Below, piece by piece: positions 1-14,351 of a stretch of DNA of 64,000 bases. Source of the stretch: Lagopus muta (Eukaryota; Chordata; Aves; Galliformes; Phasianidae). Position numbers and translations under genes: made by a program. Location of the stretch: the NCBI RefSeq assembly GCF_023343835.1, contig NC_064434.1, positions 20,503,505-20,567,504 of the forward strand. Direction: 5' to 3'. The notes beneath the pieces were generated by a model, which was not told the origin of the DNA, made no database searches, and was given only the letters and a program-made list of their open reading frames with translations. Within the stretch, counting starts at the first letter, position 1. Every line of letters starts with the position of its first letter.

Positions 1-2754
1 TTAATTTGTAGATCAGGAAAAGAGACAATGGATATGGAAGAGTGGTATGAATGCAATGGACATGAGTGAATAGGGCTTTAGGTTTCAGTATTACTTTCAA
101 GATAGAAACTAGAAAATAATAAATGAAGGCAGATTAAAACAAAGAAAATAAAATTGCTCTTCCAAAGATTGGAATGTGGAAGTAAAAATGTTATATGGAT
201 ACAGAGGGAAAATGGTAATATCTGTGAAAAATAAATGAATTTAGGTTACTGAATATACAGAAACCCTATCTAGATCAGAAAGTTACTAAACTGAAAATGG
301 AACATTAAGCTGAAGTATGTTTTTAGTTTTGCTACTCTTGTCTAAGCACTCATTTACAGCCAACGCTGAAAAGAAGGCACTGAAGAGACAAAAAAACCCT
401 TTCCTCTATTCTTATTCATCTTCAGAGACTCTATTAAAACCTTTTATCAAATGCTTATGCAGTACTTGTGCCATGTTCTGATATAATCCTGAATATCACA
501 TTCTTATTTCCTTACATTAATCACTCATTTATTATTCATTTCCCCTTTCATAAATTTTTACTATTCTTCAGCTGCTCTTATCTAAGTCCTTCAAATTTAT
601 TCAGTAATCATACTCTTTAATTGAGGTTGAACTTTAAGATCTTCTTTTTGTTTTCCTCTGGATATTTTCCAATTTAATTTTTCTTTAGGATTATTCCAAG
701 TCCTTATTAAGACCAGTGAAGAGTTAAAGGAAGAGTAAGCAAACATTCTAAATGTTATTTCATTTTCCACGTGCCCATATTTTTGGAGCTACTCAAATTT
801 ACTTTTCTTTCATTTGCCTTAATTTATTCTTATTCAGATCTGCTATTATCACTGATTTCATTACTTCCTCAAGAAAACATTTTCATATATTTCAGTCTCC
901 ACGATAAGCAACTGAACACAAATTAAGTATGATCTTATACTATAAAGCCATTTGTTAAGTTGTTCTTTTGATCCCTCAAATACCTTTGTTGTCACCGATT
1001 TCTGTTGCTTTATAAAAAGCTCTTTTAACAGTGCTTTTTGCTTTCTTGATTCCCTAGGATAGCACATTATTAGATCCAGTCTATGAAAGTAGGAAATCTG
1101 TGTTTGAAGAAAGTAACTATGTGCCAACTTTCCCATGCTTTATAAGGACACCAGACCGATCATCACTGGCAAAACTGAACAGGGGGCAAGGCTTCCTGTA
1201 CTGACTGTAGTAAGGCCAAATTTTCATTTAATGCTTGGGCATTGCTCTAAATTAGTTTCAACATATCCCATTTATACTTCTCTTTTTACCCTTGAAAATA
1301 AATAATCTTTTAAATTTGAAATTCTTCGTTGATCACTTCAGTTTTTAAATCTTTCTAAGCTGTCATTATTCCTTCTCATCAAATCAAAATTTTTTGCTGT
1401 AGAGTTCTTCTGTCCTGTGAACTATGCTGAAGGAAGTCATTGCACATTTAATTTAAAAAAATTCTTAACAGTTTTACAAATTCAAAGTTTACTTCACATC
1501 TTTTAATTTTATAAAGTAGAACTATTAAAACTGTTATATACTGCTAAATATTTTTAAAAGAAGATCTTGTAAAACATTAATGTGTGTTATAGGTCTATAA
1601 ACTTGTATGTCATGAAATTTAAACGCAGGAAGGTTGATTTGTTGATCCACTGTTAATTTCTACCATCTCTTTTATGCCAGATGATTCTTTGACAATATGT
1701 GTGACGCATGAAAACTGATGTATCTGTCATCTGTCCAAGAACATATGTTGTGTTTTTAGCAGTATGTATTTACTGTCTTGTGAGAACCCTGAGCAACGGA
1801 TACACAGAAGTTCATTTTATTATATAAATTGATACATATATAATGGTAATATTTTTCTGAAAGTCCTGCTGGGATATCTGTGACCCTTTAAATCTAATCC
1901 TGTGTCTTCAGCACATTCTTAGCACCAAATCGTTGATAATTTCTTAGCACTTTCCATAGCAGGATTTTAATGTAGCTATGTTATTACTTTTTATTTAATT
2001 ACAGTTTTTCCCATGATTAAATTTACCTTACTATCCAGCCACTTCTCCTTTGTGAATATTTTGAGTCATTTTTGAATTTCTGTATATCCCTCCTTCATCC
2101 TTGTTTACTGCTTTACTGTGTATGATAGAAACTTTTCAGCAACTTTATTGCCTACCTGAGTTTGTCTTATATTAACACTTTTCCACTACACTATCTGTCC
2201 ATGTTAAGTGATATCATTTCAGTCAATGACCTTATCCTTTAGAGCGATTAGATGAAGTTCTGATTTTTCGTATATGCATGCCGAAAGATCTATAGCCCTC
2301 ACCCATGAACTGTAAATACATCTTCAGTTCTTTCAGTTTGTGTCATGTGTAGTACACAGAACTGTGCTAAAGCAAAGCAGATATTCTTCATCACAGTGGA
2401 TAACAGTCTTGTATTTCCTGCCAATGTCTTGATTTTTTTTTTAAAAAAAAGGACTTGGGTATAATTAAATAAGTTTGCACTTAAAGTGTTGTCTCCATTG
2501 GCTTGCCTTGCAAACAGCTTATGCTATCACATGTGATATATGTGCTCTTAGTTTGTACATTTGAAATGTAATTTATATTTATTCAAGAATTGCAGTTCAG
2601 ATTGATGATCTGGCTGAACACACACCTTCTGAGTGGGGAAGAATTTATTTGCATGCATACGAAAGACCTGGATGCAGAAAACCCAAAGTTCCTTTCTCAA
2701 AGTGAAGATATTAATTTACTTGAATTGCTGTATCTATACTTAGTCCATTGTATT
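1..2754. other. AT-rich intergenic DNA, nothing recognised
   Basis: No ORF longer than about 90 codons and no repeat family that I recognise. The short ORFs have the composition of random AT-rich sequence. It may be intron or intergenic DNA, and the sequence alone does not decide which. Confidence 0.6.
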
Positions 2755-2831
2755 TTATAGGTTGGACTCGATGATCTCTTGAGGTCCCTTCCAACCCCTG
2801 TAATACTATGATTCTGCAATTCTATAATTCC
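2755..2831 (+). repeat. CR1 LINE 3' tail fragment
   Basis: The stretch reads as the last bases of a CR1 in sense orientation: the conserved block with ttggactcgatgatctc and ggtcccttccaaccc, followed by degenerate copies of the terminal octamer (attctgc, attctat). Only the 3' end is present, the usual 5'-truncated state of CR1 copies. Confidence 0.85.
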
Positions 2832-4285
2832 AGTGGGCTACTGACCTTTCTTGCTCTATGACAATTAATTCTATTATTGAATTGTGAAAATCTTCCAATT
2901 AAGAGTTTGATCAATTAATTTTCTTCAGTATTACTCATTCTCTTCAAAGTAATGAGGCTAACATGTTTACTAGCACCAATCTTCTCTAGTTGTTTTCTGA
3001 CATTTCACAAATGTAATTGTCAAATTTTGTTTGAATTGTCAAATTCTTTCTTTGAATCCTTCAGTGCCTTTTTAAAAACTATCTTTTTGTGAAGCTCAGT
3101 TTAGCAAATTATCATTTTGAAAGTGTAGAGAGTGTTCTGCACGTCAGAAGCTATGCCTGGGATTTTCCTGCCGTCCCCTGGATTTGACAGAACTTTTAAA
3201 TAAACTTTCAAATAGAATGTAGTTACACCAGTAGAATAATTAAGGATATTTTGTGCTGACAGTTTATGTTAATACCAGCAAAAAATCATATTAAAATAAA
3301 TAATTATTGCATTTATTTATAGACCCTAGTCAAATAAATATAGCTGCTGGAAAAACTCAACCTAAACTTAAGCTTCTGCTTTCCTTACAATTTGTTTCTT
3401 ATTTCCCTTGAATTCTGAAGTTTAACTTCCTGTTTTGAAATTAATTTATAGGTCAAACAGATAAAATGCACGTCTTGACAACTTACTTAAACTCACCAAG
3501 GTGAAGCCATTTAAAATATATAATTTATATAATGTCTGTATTTCCGTAAAAGCTATTGAGCTCAAAAATCGAAAGGTAACCGAGTGAATCTACATCTCCC
3601 CTTGAGGTAATAAATGTACTTTAACTGACATTTCTTCAGGCAGTACCCTTAAGAGCTATTCAGAGTGCTTAAAATACTGCCATAAGTTAATTCATTCATT
3701 ATATCACAAATTTAGGCATCTGTTAAATTTTTTGCTTGATTGCATTGCTTAAGGTTCATAGATCTGAAGTACAGTGTCAGCTCTCCTGTGCATGGTTTTA
3801 CTTTGTATCATGATTTTCCATTTCATTGATTAATCCATTTTGGCAATTATCTGGTAGTGCTGTTAGCAACAATGTTTTCCAAAATTCTTATTAATTCATT
3901 TTCACACAAAATTTGAGATTTTTATGGGCTATATACATAGAAATTCAATTTAGTAAGAAAAGAGTTTAAAGCTGGTTGTCTCACTTAGTAACAGATATAA
4001 CAATATGGTCAGGAGGTGCTGACTGTTTCTTTTAAGGTGTCTCAGATATGACATTGGTTATTTCAAACAATAGCAATAAAAAACAGCAGTGTTGTTACAT
4101 CATTTAGAACAGAACTTTGATGGCATTGTTATTAAGCAAAAGGTGGAAGATCTAATATCTTCTCTGCTCCTCTATATTTTGAAGTAAATTTTTAAGACTA
4201 AGGACAAATGTTTTGTGATATTTATTTTCTTTCAATGAATACTGAAATGATTTATTCAGCTGGGAAAGATGTCATCAGGACAGAC
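2832..4285. other. AT-rich intergenic DNA, nothing recognised
   Basis: No gene, RNA gene or repeat that I can support lies here. Composition is AT-rich and all ORFs are short. Confidence 0.55.
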
Positions 4286-4396
4286 TGAAATAAACATTGT
4301 AGAATGGTTTGGGTTGGAAGGGACCCCAGGGATCATCAAGTTCCAACTTCCCTGCCACAATCTCTCTGCTTCCACCCTGACTGTGAAAGAGTTATT
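4286..4396 (-). repeat. CR1 LINE 3' tail fragment (reverse)
   Basis: The block gaatggtttgggttggaag with ggaccccagggatcatcaag following is the reverse complement of a CR1 3' end. A short ORF that runs through it is accidental. Confidence 0.85.
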
Positions 4397-7300
4397 CTGT
4401 TCCATGATTCAGAGAAACAGAAAACCTGATACTAAATTATCTGACTGCAGCATGCCAAAATACATGATGCATTGAGTTTTGTAATTTGGGAAAATCGTGT
4501 GTTTTCATTTTTATGGGAATTTGAATTTTTTCTTACCATGGAGAAGAAATCTAAAAAGTATTAATTCCACAGAAATTCCAAATATTTATATTTCAATCAT
4601 TTGAATTGCCAATCATAAGAAATATACTACATTCATGGCTTCCTAGCTTGTCCTAAAAATTAGAGTAACATCATCTACTTTCTGACATGATACTAGAAGA
4701 TAAAAAAAAAGAAATAAACTACAAATAATCAACTGTTGTGTTTAGATGTAAGGAATAAGGAATAGGTAATTTTATATTCTCTTTTCCTTCTTTCAATGCT
4801 GCACTTTTTCTTTTTTTTTTCCCCCCCAAAAGATGTTTAATATTTTCCTAATGTATTAATTTAAGCATGTGTTATAATATTATAAAAAAATGTATGTAAG
4901 CACTAAGACTATCATAAAGATAAGATCTCATGTGGAAGTATTACATTACTCCCTTGGGTTCCAGCTTTAAAATATACTTTAGTTTCCAAAATTTGCACTG
5001 TTTCTTAAGCCTTACTGCTGCATGATCCATTTTTTCTTATCAGTGTAAGACCTGAGCCTTTGGGATTTCTTCATCTTCTTTAGCAGTCTGTGTCTGATAC
5101 TTAACCACAGCACCTTTCCATTTCAGCATTTTTTACATTCTCACACTTCCCTTTCTGAGAGAGACAAACAAAATTATCACTGTTTTACTGATGGGACACT
5201 TAAGCATAGAGAGATTAGGGAGTAGGTCACAAAATGTCTTAAATGTGATTTGAATGCTACAATTTCTGACTTACAGGTTTCTTTCTGATGGATGCATACG
5301 CAATGCTAATTCTTGTATTTAGATCGTCTGTTGGGATAAAAGACAAATATATGAGTTACACAAATAAATACCTGATTACTAATGGAATTGAAAGTGCAGA
5401 GGATGTGAATTCAGGAACAAAGGAAACTTGATATTCTCCAAGTGCTTTGTTTTCCATCACTGCCCCTATGGCATTAGCTCAGGATTATGACCCTTGTCTG
5501 AGACTACATGGACATGTATATACCTTTCTATTGGGTAAATCAGAACTGAAATTTGAAAACAAATTCTTTCTTCTTGAGTTTCCCTGTGTATTAATTTTGG
5601 CTATTTTGAAAGCAAAATATTTCATGTTTAAGTTTTTTTGTTTGTTTATTTGTTTTAATCTTCTATGACTATATAATAGATTCACTGGGTCAAAGATAAA
5701 CGTTGGGACCAATTTAGTCCTCTTACTACAGCTTATAAAGCAGCATCACATAGGAAGAAAATGCTTATTCTTACTATATGACTATTCAGACTATATGTCA
5801 AACCTTGAAATTCCTAGCTTCATTTTGGACTGCAAAGTCATGAATAGACTTATGGATGGGCACTTCCATGGAAATAGGTATTTGAACTTAGAAGTTTAAA
5901 TTCCAGTTTAAGCTGGAGTTTAGAAGTTTGATCTGTTTAGAATTGATATTTAAGTAGCATTTAAATAATATTTAATCCCTATCCATTACAAGGTAAATGC
6001 CTTTCAATTTTCACTTTCATGTGTTTGCCAAGGTAGTAGACAAAGGATTCTAAGCTCATATGAATTTCTGGAAATGTAATTGTGTCACAACTAGGTCATA
6101 CCAGACAAAATCCTAAACAGTAGATACAGCTGATAAAATTCATAGTATTGAAATTAAATAAGATTTAATAACAGGAAGCCTAATTTCATGGATCAGTAGA
6201 ATGAACAGGAGATCCCAAATCCAGTAAACCCTAGATTCCCGGGACTGCTTTTGCAGTTTTTATTTAAATCTGCTAGTTAAATGAATAGATTTATGAAAGA
6301 GGATAAATAGAGACAATATACACTGCCTGGAGTCTGGATCAGAACTCAAGATTCCTGCTTGCAAGGGATGCCTCCATTCATTGACTACTCTAATGTATTC
6401 CTTTCTTATTATTCATTTCAGCAGATGATGTTGAGTATGAGTATATACACAACATTCAGAACAACTGTATAGCTGGGATACACATAAAAATAGGGATAAT
6501 AAGTTCACAACAAAATTCTTTACAGAGGTAGACTTACAAGATTTAACAAACAAAAGTACCACAGCTAGAGAACAACAACAGAACAACAGAACAACAGAAA
6601 AACAGAATCAAGTCTTTGTGTTTGGTTCCTAAGGACCAAATTTTATCAATCATTAGAATTTGACACAAACCAGTAATTCTCTTGCAATTGATATTTTCAA
6701 ATTTAGTTCAATTGCTTTCATTTAGGGACATGTATTTTAACATTTCTAGAACACATTTGAATGTTCTCACTACAATTTTTTCAGATATGAGTTTAATAAT
6801 TTAATCATGTAATAATGTGTAAATTTGGTAATGAAGTTATTTCATGAATTACATGAAGTAATGTTCATGTTATTACATGAAGATATGTAAATTTACATGT
6901 CAGTACTGTTTCTAAGAGTTCTACTACTACTAGCTATCTGCTCTTTCATTATGATTTTTAATTTTTTTTTTGTGTATAGTTACATTTTAGATCCACTGAT
7001 GGCTTCTAGCATGTAAAAATAAATATATAAGCATGTTAAAACATGCTAAATATGCTAACTAAAAGCAAACACTTTTTTTTTTTTTTTGCCATAAAGCTTT
7101 AACATGCAATAGAAAAAATCTAGTTTATGTGTGAATAAAGCATTTATGAGTTTCACATATTTATCCTTTGTAGATGTAAATGTTTGAGAAGGATAAGCTT
7201 GGTGTGTAGATTATAACTCTCCAAAGAATAATTATTTTCACTTTACCATAAAAGATTTTGAAATTCAATGCTCTCAGACCTTACATAAAAATAGAAATTG

Positions 7301-10300
7301 GCAAATGTTGGTCGATGTTTTTAAATATTATCTAGTCTTAATTTTGCAGCTAAGAAATAAATATAAATGAATTTAAATTTCCTATTAACTCACTTCTCAC
7401 AATAATTTTATCTGTCATTTATTCTCTGAATATCTCATGTCTCCACCTGGCTGAAGGAAACTGAGGTTAATCTTGTCATCTAAGATCTAAGAATCAGGAT
7501 GCATAGACCTCTTTTTCTTTTGAACAATATTTTTTTGGTGGAAAATATGAAGTACGTGGAAAAATTGGCTATGTTTGAACTCATTGAACTAAATATCGCC
7601 GTAAAGAAGAATCATATTTAAGCACCAAAAGACTTGCACTCTAACAATAAAGACTCAGTTTGACTAAGTAGTGAATAACAACACAGAATATTGTAAGCAC
7701 ATTTATTATTTGTGTTTGCTCAAATATTCAAGCAAAGAATATTCTTCAGCGTGTGACAGATTTCTATTCTTTCTATACTTCTATAACTATTACCAATAAT
7801 GAAATCACACATTAGATGTAATTTTAGATTAGATGTTAAATGTCTGTGTGCTGCAGGAGAAAGAGTGCAAGGAGGAAATGAAAAGTACCTGTCAGTACCC
7901 TGTGTTCATTTTATGGAAGCACAAAGATACCAAAAGCACACTCTCCTATAAAGTCAGTCAGTACAGAGTAACTCTTGAAATTCCATAGCTTATCACCAAC
8001 TAAATTGACTTACGTTCCAGCTGCAAAGTTCCTAAGCAACTTAGCCCCCATGTACCATTGTGCTATCATGCTTCTCAAACTAGGATTTAGACATCTTTGA
8101 CATCTCTCCAGTGATTCTCAAAGGGACCATAAGTGGCAATTAACTTATATCTTCATTATTTTCAAAATAATTATTGTGGTATTTTCACAGATCCATGATC
8201 TGACCTCGATTAAAATTCAGTAAATGTTGCCTAAGTTCAGGCCAGACAGTAATTTCTCTATCTTGACATAATTCTAATAAATGAGACATTTTATTTATCT
8301 TTGCAAAATGCAGTAAGACTGCTGGCTTATTTCTCATTCATGCCCATCTCAGATATAATGTAGAGAGCTGATATTGCTGACATGCTGTTAAGCTATTTCA
8401 GTCTATATGTCATTCTGCAATAAATCAGAGAATAACAATTTTAAGCTCTGGGCTGGCTACAAAATTTAGCAGCATCTCAGACTCTATATGTCTTGATAGC
8501 ATGACTCCCTTCTTATTTCACAAGTTTTAGTTGAACCTTTTCAAATAATGATTCCAGCACAAAAATAATTATTTATAAAGTTCTGGAGATCATATCTGGT
8601 CCTCTGGGATCTTCTTTACTGTCCCAGCTAAAAGATAAAAGCACAGTTCTACAATTAAAGTGTTTATTACACAGTAAATAGAGAAAGAGGAGAGGATATG
8701 CACTGCATCTGAAGTTAGTGCTCTTGAAAAAGCTGTCTTGTTTCCCTGGAAATGGAGACCTTCTAATAAAGCATTTGAAGTTTCCCATGTACATGTCAAA
8801 TCTTTCCAAAACATTTGCCATCGGAGTACAGACTTTATGTCCAGTAAAGAGTGAGAGGATAGGCACAGATGCTGTGCTACAACATACTACAGCAACTACA
8901 CTGGCGTTTCTCTGAACAAGAGATTGAGTCAGATAACTACAAAAGTCCTTTCCAAAGTAAGTCATTCTGTGATTTTGTGAGTTAATTTCTCTGGAGTCCT
9001 CAGTCTATGCATGGCAGTCATCTTGCACATTTGGAAATTTTCCCAACCAATCTTGTTGCTACAGTATTTTACATTTTGTGCAAACTAAACTTCTATGAAT
9101 GTCATTGAACCCCTACAAAAAAGACCACTAATGGCTGGGAGGGTGAATGGAATATCACTGGTCCATCACTGTGCATATTATAAATTAGTTTTGTGTAAAT
9201 TGTGTATACAAATCTACAAACAGTTCATTACCACCTCAGAAGTCAGTAAGAGCCTATGAAATCTCAGATTTTTTTTTAATATGCAAATTGCCTTCTGTTA
9301 TTTAAGATATCTTACCCTAAACCGTGTTAAGGCAAATAAATTTGACACTTCTGATTTTCTTTATTGTGCATCAGATCTGAATGAGGGAATTTCAGCCAGA
9401 GTAACAAGTAAAATGTCCTGTTTGTTCAATCTTTTAGAGAATATATAAGCAAATTTATCTGTAAGCGGCAAGCTTAGCACACAAACATATTACTCATATG
9501 TGTCACTATCCTCTCAATTGCAACCCTGCTTGAATCAATGGCACTCTGTTGTTGGCTTCATTTGAGTACCACTCGCCTTCTCAGTTTAGGCTAAAATTTG
9601 GGAATGTAGTGATTTCTGAATCTCTCTATGACAGGGTAATAATCTACTCAACTAGCACAGCATTTCTCTTTCCTGTCTGATCCATTTATCCTACAGTGCA
9701 GCAAACTAAATAAAACTAAGTGTTTTTCTCTCTACATAATACATTTTTTCTCCGTGCTGTATGTGCTGAAGACAAAGTTAATGTCATCCTAGCGTTAAAT
9801 GTGATAAAAATGATGATTTAATTTTACTTGGTAGTAACAACGAAAAAAATTGTTTTATTGCCTTCTTGCTTTTATTTAACTGCAAGCTGCAAGGGAGTTT
9901 GTTGTTTTTTTTTTAAGCATTTCACATTCGCTTAACCATGTGATGTGAAATGTGCTTCTTTCAGTTTTATATAATAGAGTGACTTAAGTATAGTGAGTTT
10001 TGAAACAGAAACACCTGGTATTCAGTATAACAGATTCTTCCCTTTGCCAAGTAAATATATTACTCATGAACATTCATCTACACTGATGTATTTAATATCA
10101 GACCTACTTAATACATGTTTGATTTGTATTTGTATATGATATGTGATACAGTATTGATTTTCCTACATTGTCATAGTAAAACTTTTTCATTTTGATGGAT
10201 AAGACATCCAATTTCTGCAGATACCAAGTCAATAATGAAGACAGTAAATAAGTAAACATCCACTATGTTGAGAGCATCAATCATTTATCAATAATAACGT

Positions 10301-11400
10301 TATTAAGAATTTATAGCAAATGAAGATTTCCCACTGAAATTTAAATTGTTATTCACAATCAGACTCTAGAATTATTTTTGTGGGAAATTAAAATATTTCT
10401 ATATTTTTTGGCTGGTTTAGAATATCAAAGATCAATAACTTGCCACAAAATGCCATATTTGTAATGAATTTTTTATGTTTCCCAATTTCAATGAAATTTA
10501 GGTATTATTAGGGAGTTTCACATGTTGTTCTTCAAGACTTCTCACTAAGCTAAGTGCAAATGTTTTGCTGCCATAACCTTTGAGATTGGCTTTTTTTTTT
10601 TTTTTTTTTTTTTTTTCCAGATGTTACTGCATTGGACACATTATAGTTAGAGAATAGACACAAACTACAGTAAGTCCAAGTAATGGTATTACAAGGTTGA
10701 CTCTGCTGTTAAAACACATTGACTTTGTCACTTCCAATATGAGAAAATTATTCTCATCAAGAATGTTAAAGAGTATTGAAGTATTGAATGACAGTTCATC
10801 CAACCCATGAACGTAAGAAGGTTTACAACATCATCTCCATTAGCTCAAAAACAAAAAAGAGGGAGGAACTATGATGTTCTTCTGTGGATACTGGAGTAAG
10901 ATTGATTAATAAAGCTTCCTTGTACAGAAATATTGTTACGAACACAGTATAAAATCACAAGATATACCTATATATTTATTTTTCTGAAATGTTTAATTTC
11001 AGATAAGACATTCTGTCTAAGGCAAAAATGTGTGCTTATTAAAAATTAAAATAAAACCATATAACATGTATTTTAATCATTTTTTGCACTTTTCTAAAAC
11101 TCAGAATGACTCCTTTAATTACTATCTAGTATATAGTATTGACTTCTGCAACTTAGATATCTAGGTAATTAAAAAACAAACAAGCAAAAAAAACCCCAAG
11201 CACTAAAACCTAAACTATGGGCTCTTTCCATTGGAAGAATTAGAATTCATAAGAATTAAAAATATATATATAAAAATCCCTCCAGTTATATGCAAATACC
11301 CCAAGAAAGCAAGTCATCTTATGTGTCATAAAATTTCAGGATGGTTTACCCATTGTCTATGCAGACCGCACAGACTTATCAGCTTTGACTTAGATATCTA
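4397..11400. other. Long AT-rich stretch, nothing recognised
   Basis: Seven kilobases with no supported gene or named repeat. Simple tracts include a short (aacaacag)n run near 6569-6605, T-runs near 7073-7087, and a 26-nt T-run at 10591-10616. Overlapping ORFs on both strands near 8573-8965 have no recognisable domain and look accidental. Confidence 0.5.
10591..10616. repeat. Poly(T) tract
   Basis: Twenty-six consecutive T. No retrocopy body that I recognise is attached on the complementary side. Confidence 0.9.
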
Positions 11401-11401
11401 A

Positions 11402-11560
11402 GATGTGGTGGGTACCCCATCCTTGGAGGCATTCAAGGCCAGGCTGGATGGGACCTCGAGCAACCTGATCTACTTGCAGGTGTCCCAGTTCATTGCAGAG
11501 GAGCTGGACTGATGGCTTTCAAGGGTCCCTCCGAACTCAAATGATTCTTTATGAAATCTG
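11402..11560 (+). repeat. CR1 LINE 3' end fragment
   Basis: This reads as the 3' untranslated part of CR1 in sense orientation: the blocks accccatccttggaggcatt and caaggccaggctggatggg, then a diverged end with aactcaaatgattcttt. It is an old, strongly diverged copy with no ORF. Confidence 0.8.
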
Positions 11561-12654
11561 TGAGATATGAATCCGCTTTGATGTTTAGCTCAAAAATTTG
11601 ATGCTCAAATTACACTGTTGTAAATTACATAGAGTGTGTTCCACTCTTTTTTAAAACTTGAGGGATCATCCCATTAAGTGGAGTTATGCTTTTACATTCT
11701 TCCAATCTTCTACAAACATTACTTTCCTGTTTTCAAAAGGGAAAAGGTAAACTCAGAATATTTAATATTGCCTGCTATTCCTGTGATTTTTAGATTTGCT
11801 TTTTATGTTTAACAACTGATTTGACTCTGTCACTCTATACTGAAGTTGCCATTGGTGTAGCATTGCACAAGTCATACCATCACAGTGTTACTGCAGCATA
11901 GACTTCACACAAAATACAAGGTCACAAGAAATGACTGGAAGCTTCTGGGAAGAAACAGAGCAGGTCAATATTAAGTTAAATTAAAAGATAAATAATAGAT
12001 GTAGAAAACCACCATTAAATAAAATAGTTTCTTATATGATTGTCATTCACATTTGTGTATCTCACTAAATTACAGAAAAGGAAATATTTTATGCTTAATT
12101 TGTCAATTAATGCCCCATTCAAATATCAAATTCCTTCTAGATCATATTAAAGCTCGGCAAAATCTTTTTATATTTTCCTCTCAGCCTATTCACACTGCAA
12201 TTCTTTTGCACTCTGCCATTTTATATATTACTTTGGGATTAGTAGCAACAAATTTTCTACATTCACTTCACTGCTCATTCGTTTAGCAAATCACTCCTCT
12301 TTCAACTGCTTTTTTGAACAAGACTGGAAGAAAAATACACATCATTCCATTCTTCAGTATTCTGAAAAGAATGACTGCAATTAAGAAAATGACTTTCAAA
12401 CTTCCTGTGTGAAATGGCTCTGATAACTTCTACACATATTTGGTGTAAAACTATGGTATTGGGAAGGATGGAGTGCCTCTTATATTCTACCCTTGAAAAT
12501 AATACCACTGGGGGGAAAAAAAGTTTGGATATGTTCTTAAGGAGAGTCTGTGCTGAGAACCATTTTATTCTCTGTTGAAAAAACCACAAAGGATTCCTGC
12601 TGAGTATTAGACTGAAGAAAGTAATGAATATTGTAACACAAAATTCCATTACAG

Positions 12655-13430
12655 AAGTCACAGAATCACCAACGTTGGAAAAGACCTCTAAGATCACCCA
12701 GTCCAACCATCCACCTACCACAAATATTTCCCACTAACCATGTCCCTCAGTGCAACATCTAAGTCTTTCCCGAACAGCTCCAGGCATGGTGACTCCACCA
12801 CCTCTCTGAGCAGCCCATTCCAGCACCTGACTGCTTGTAAAGCAAACAAAGGTGAGGACATAACCTTTAGTTGAGATACAGGTGCTTACAGAACAAGATG
12901 TCAAAATAAGAGGAGTTAATTCACCCCTCCTGGCAACGGTTTGGAAAAAAGGGTGAGCTGAGGAACGCAGTGTTCTCCAGTTTGAACTCTGGCATGGGAA
13001 AAGAGGGGTGGGGTTGGTGTAAACTGTGCAGGCAGAGTGCATACATGCGACTGGAAGCACCACTGTGAAGGAGACAGGAAAGGGTTGATATCAGCTGCCC
13101 CGCTCCGGGAACTCAGGTGCAGGTGCTGACCTGCTTGCTGTGACCTGGCAATTCTACTGCACCACTCTTGCCTCTGGCTCAACTTGAGGCTATTTCCTCT
13201 AGTCATGTTGTTGGTTACATGGGAGAAGAGGCTGATCCCACCTCATCACAGCCTGCTTTGAGGAAGTTACAGAGTGCAACGAGGTCTCCCCTGAGTGTTC
13301 ACTTCTCCAGACTAAACAATCCCAGCTCTCTCAGCCGCTCCTCACAAGACTTGCACTCCAGACTCCTCACCAGCTTCATTGCTCTTCTCTGAACATGCTC
13401 CTTGGAATTTTTCCATGCTGCACCATAGAA
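12655..13430 (-). repeat. CR1 LINE fragment (reverse), interrupted by about 310 bp of unrelated DNA
   Basis: 12,655-12,850 is the reverse complement of a CR1 3' end: cagaatcaccaacgttgg, then a block matching the usual gctccaggcatggtgactcc segment. CR1 resumes at about 13,168 (ggctcaacttgaggc) and runs to about 13,430 through blocks such as ctctcagccgctcctcac. The stretch between them does not match CR1. ORFs within it are incidental. Confidence 0.8.
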
Positions 13431-13616
13431 AAATACTTAATTCTGCATCCTTGACTGAATTTTTTTTCAAGTGAATTTTGATCTTCAGTGGCATCATCAC
13501 ATTGTTTTATGTTTCAGTTAGTGTTTTTAATATCTCTTGGATGCAGAAGAGTTTGAAGTACAAAAAGGAGAAAGAAACAAGTAAGTAAGAAAAGGAGAAA
13601 AAAATAGTGTTGGAAA

Positions 13617-14139
13617 TGCCATGGTTTTATGATTTTTGGTTATCGGTATTCCACATCATATCATGTAGTGCACTGGGAGTTAAAGTGTTAATGGTCCAGT
13701 TCCAGGTGCCTGTCCCAGAAGAGAAGAACTACATTCCCCAGAAGACTATTTGCTGTGTTGTTATCATTTCTGCTCAGGGGAAAGACATAAGGCCTTGGTA
13801 GGCCATCTAACCTCCCTTCTTCATCAGGCTCTCCTTTCTGCTGCTTAACCGGATTGCGCATCTCATCTCAGCATTATGGTGAGGCCTGTCCACCTTTTGG
13901 ACACTCACTCTCATTATATTTGATTTATTAGCTTCAATTCTAATTATATGGTATTATAGTGTATTATCTTGCATCCGATACTATATTTTGTAAATTAATT
14001 TTTTTCTCCTCAGATTGTTTCCACTGTTTTTAATTATTTTGGGGTCTCTTGTTTTCCTTTTCTGGAAGCTTGGATTTGTGAAATCCTTCTGCCCTGCCAG
14101 TCACAAAACAGGGCCGAACCAGCCTGTAAACTGCTGACA
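13617..14139 (+). repeat. Solo LTR, old member of the same LTR family as the 36-42 kb provirus
   Basis: It starts tgccatgg and ends gctgaca, close to the provirus LTR termini read on the coding strand. Three blocks align with that LTR in order: the start through gtattccacatca and catgtagtg; a middle block with tgatttatta, a cttcaattctaatta stretch and gtgttatctt-like sequence; and cagattgtttccactgtt. Flanks are ggaaa on the left (13612-13616) and ggaac on the right (14140-14144), a 5-bp target duplication with one mismatch. No internal region remains, so it is a solo LTR made by LTR-LTR recombination. Divergence from the young LTR is large. Confidence 0.8.
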
Positions 14140-14305
14140 GGAACCCTTACAACATAAAGCCACCCAACATTGAAGGATTGCTTTGAAATGTTGATAAAAA
14201 AGTTTTTTCCACTGGAAATAAATTGCTAAAGACAAGAGCAAAAGAAATGCAGTCCTTTCCCTTTAATGCAAAACCTAAAACAAACGCAGAAACAAAGGTT
14301 TGCTA

Positions 14306-14306
<1 letters not shown>

Positions 14307-14347
<41 letters not shown>
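14307..14347. repeat. Poly(A) tract
   Basis: Forty-one consecutive A. The preceding 160 bp do not look like a known retrocopy or gene 3' end, though a processed element is possible. Confidence 0.9.

Positions 14348-14351
<4 letters not shown>

Noticed and set aside
8573..8965. 130-codon minus-strand ORF with overlapping ORFs on both strands
   Set aside because: Cys-rich but without a motif, signal peptide, or splice or promoter context. It is probably chance in a locally stop-poor stretch.
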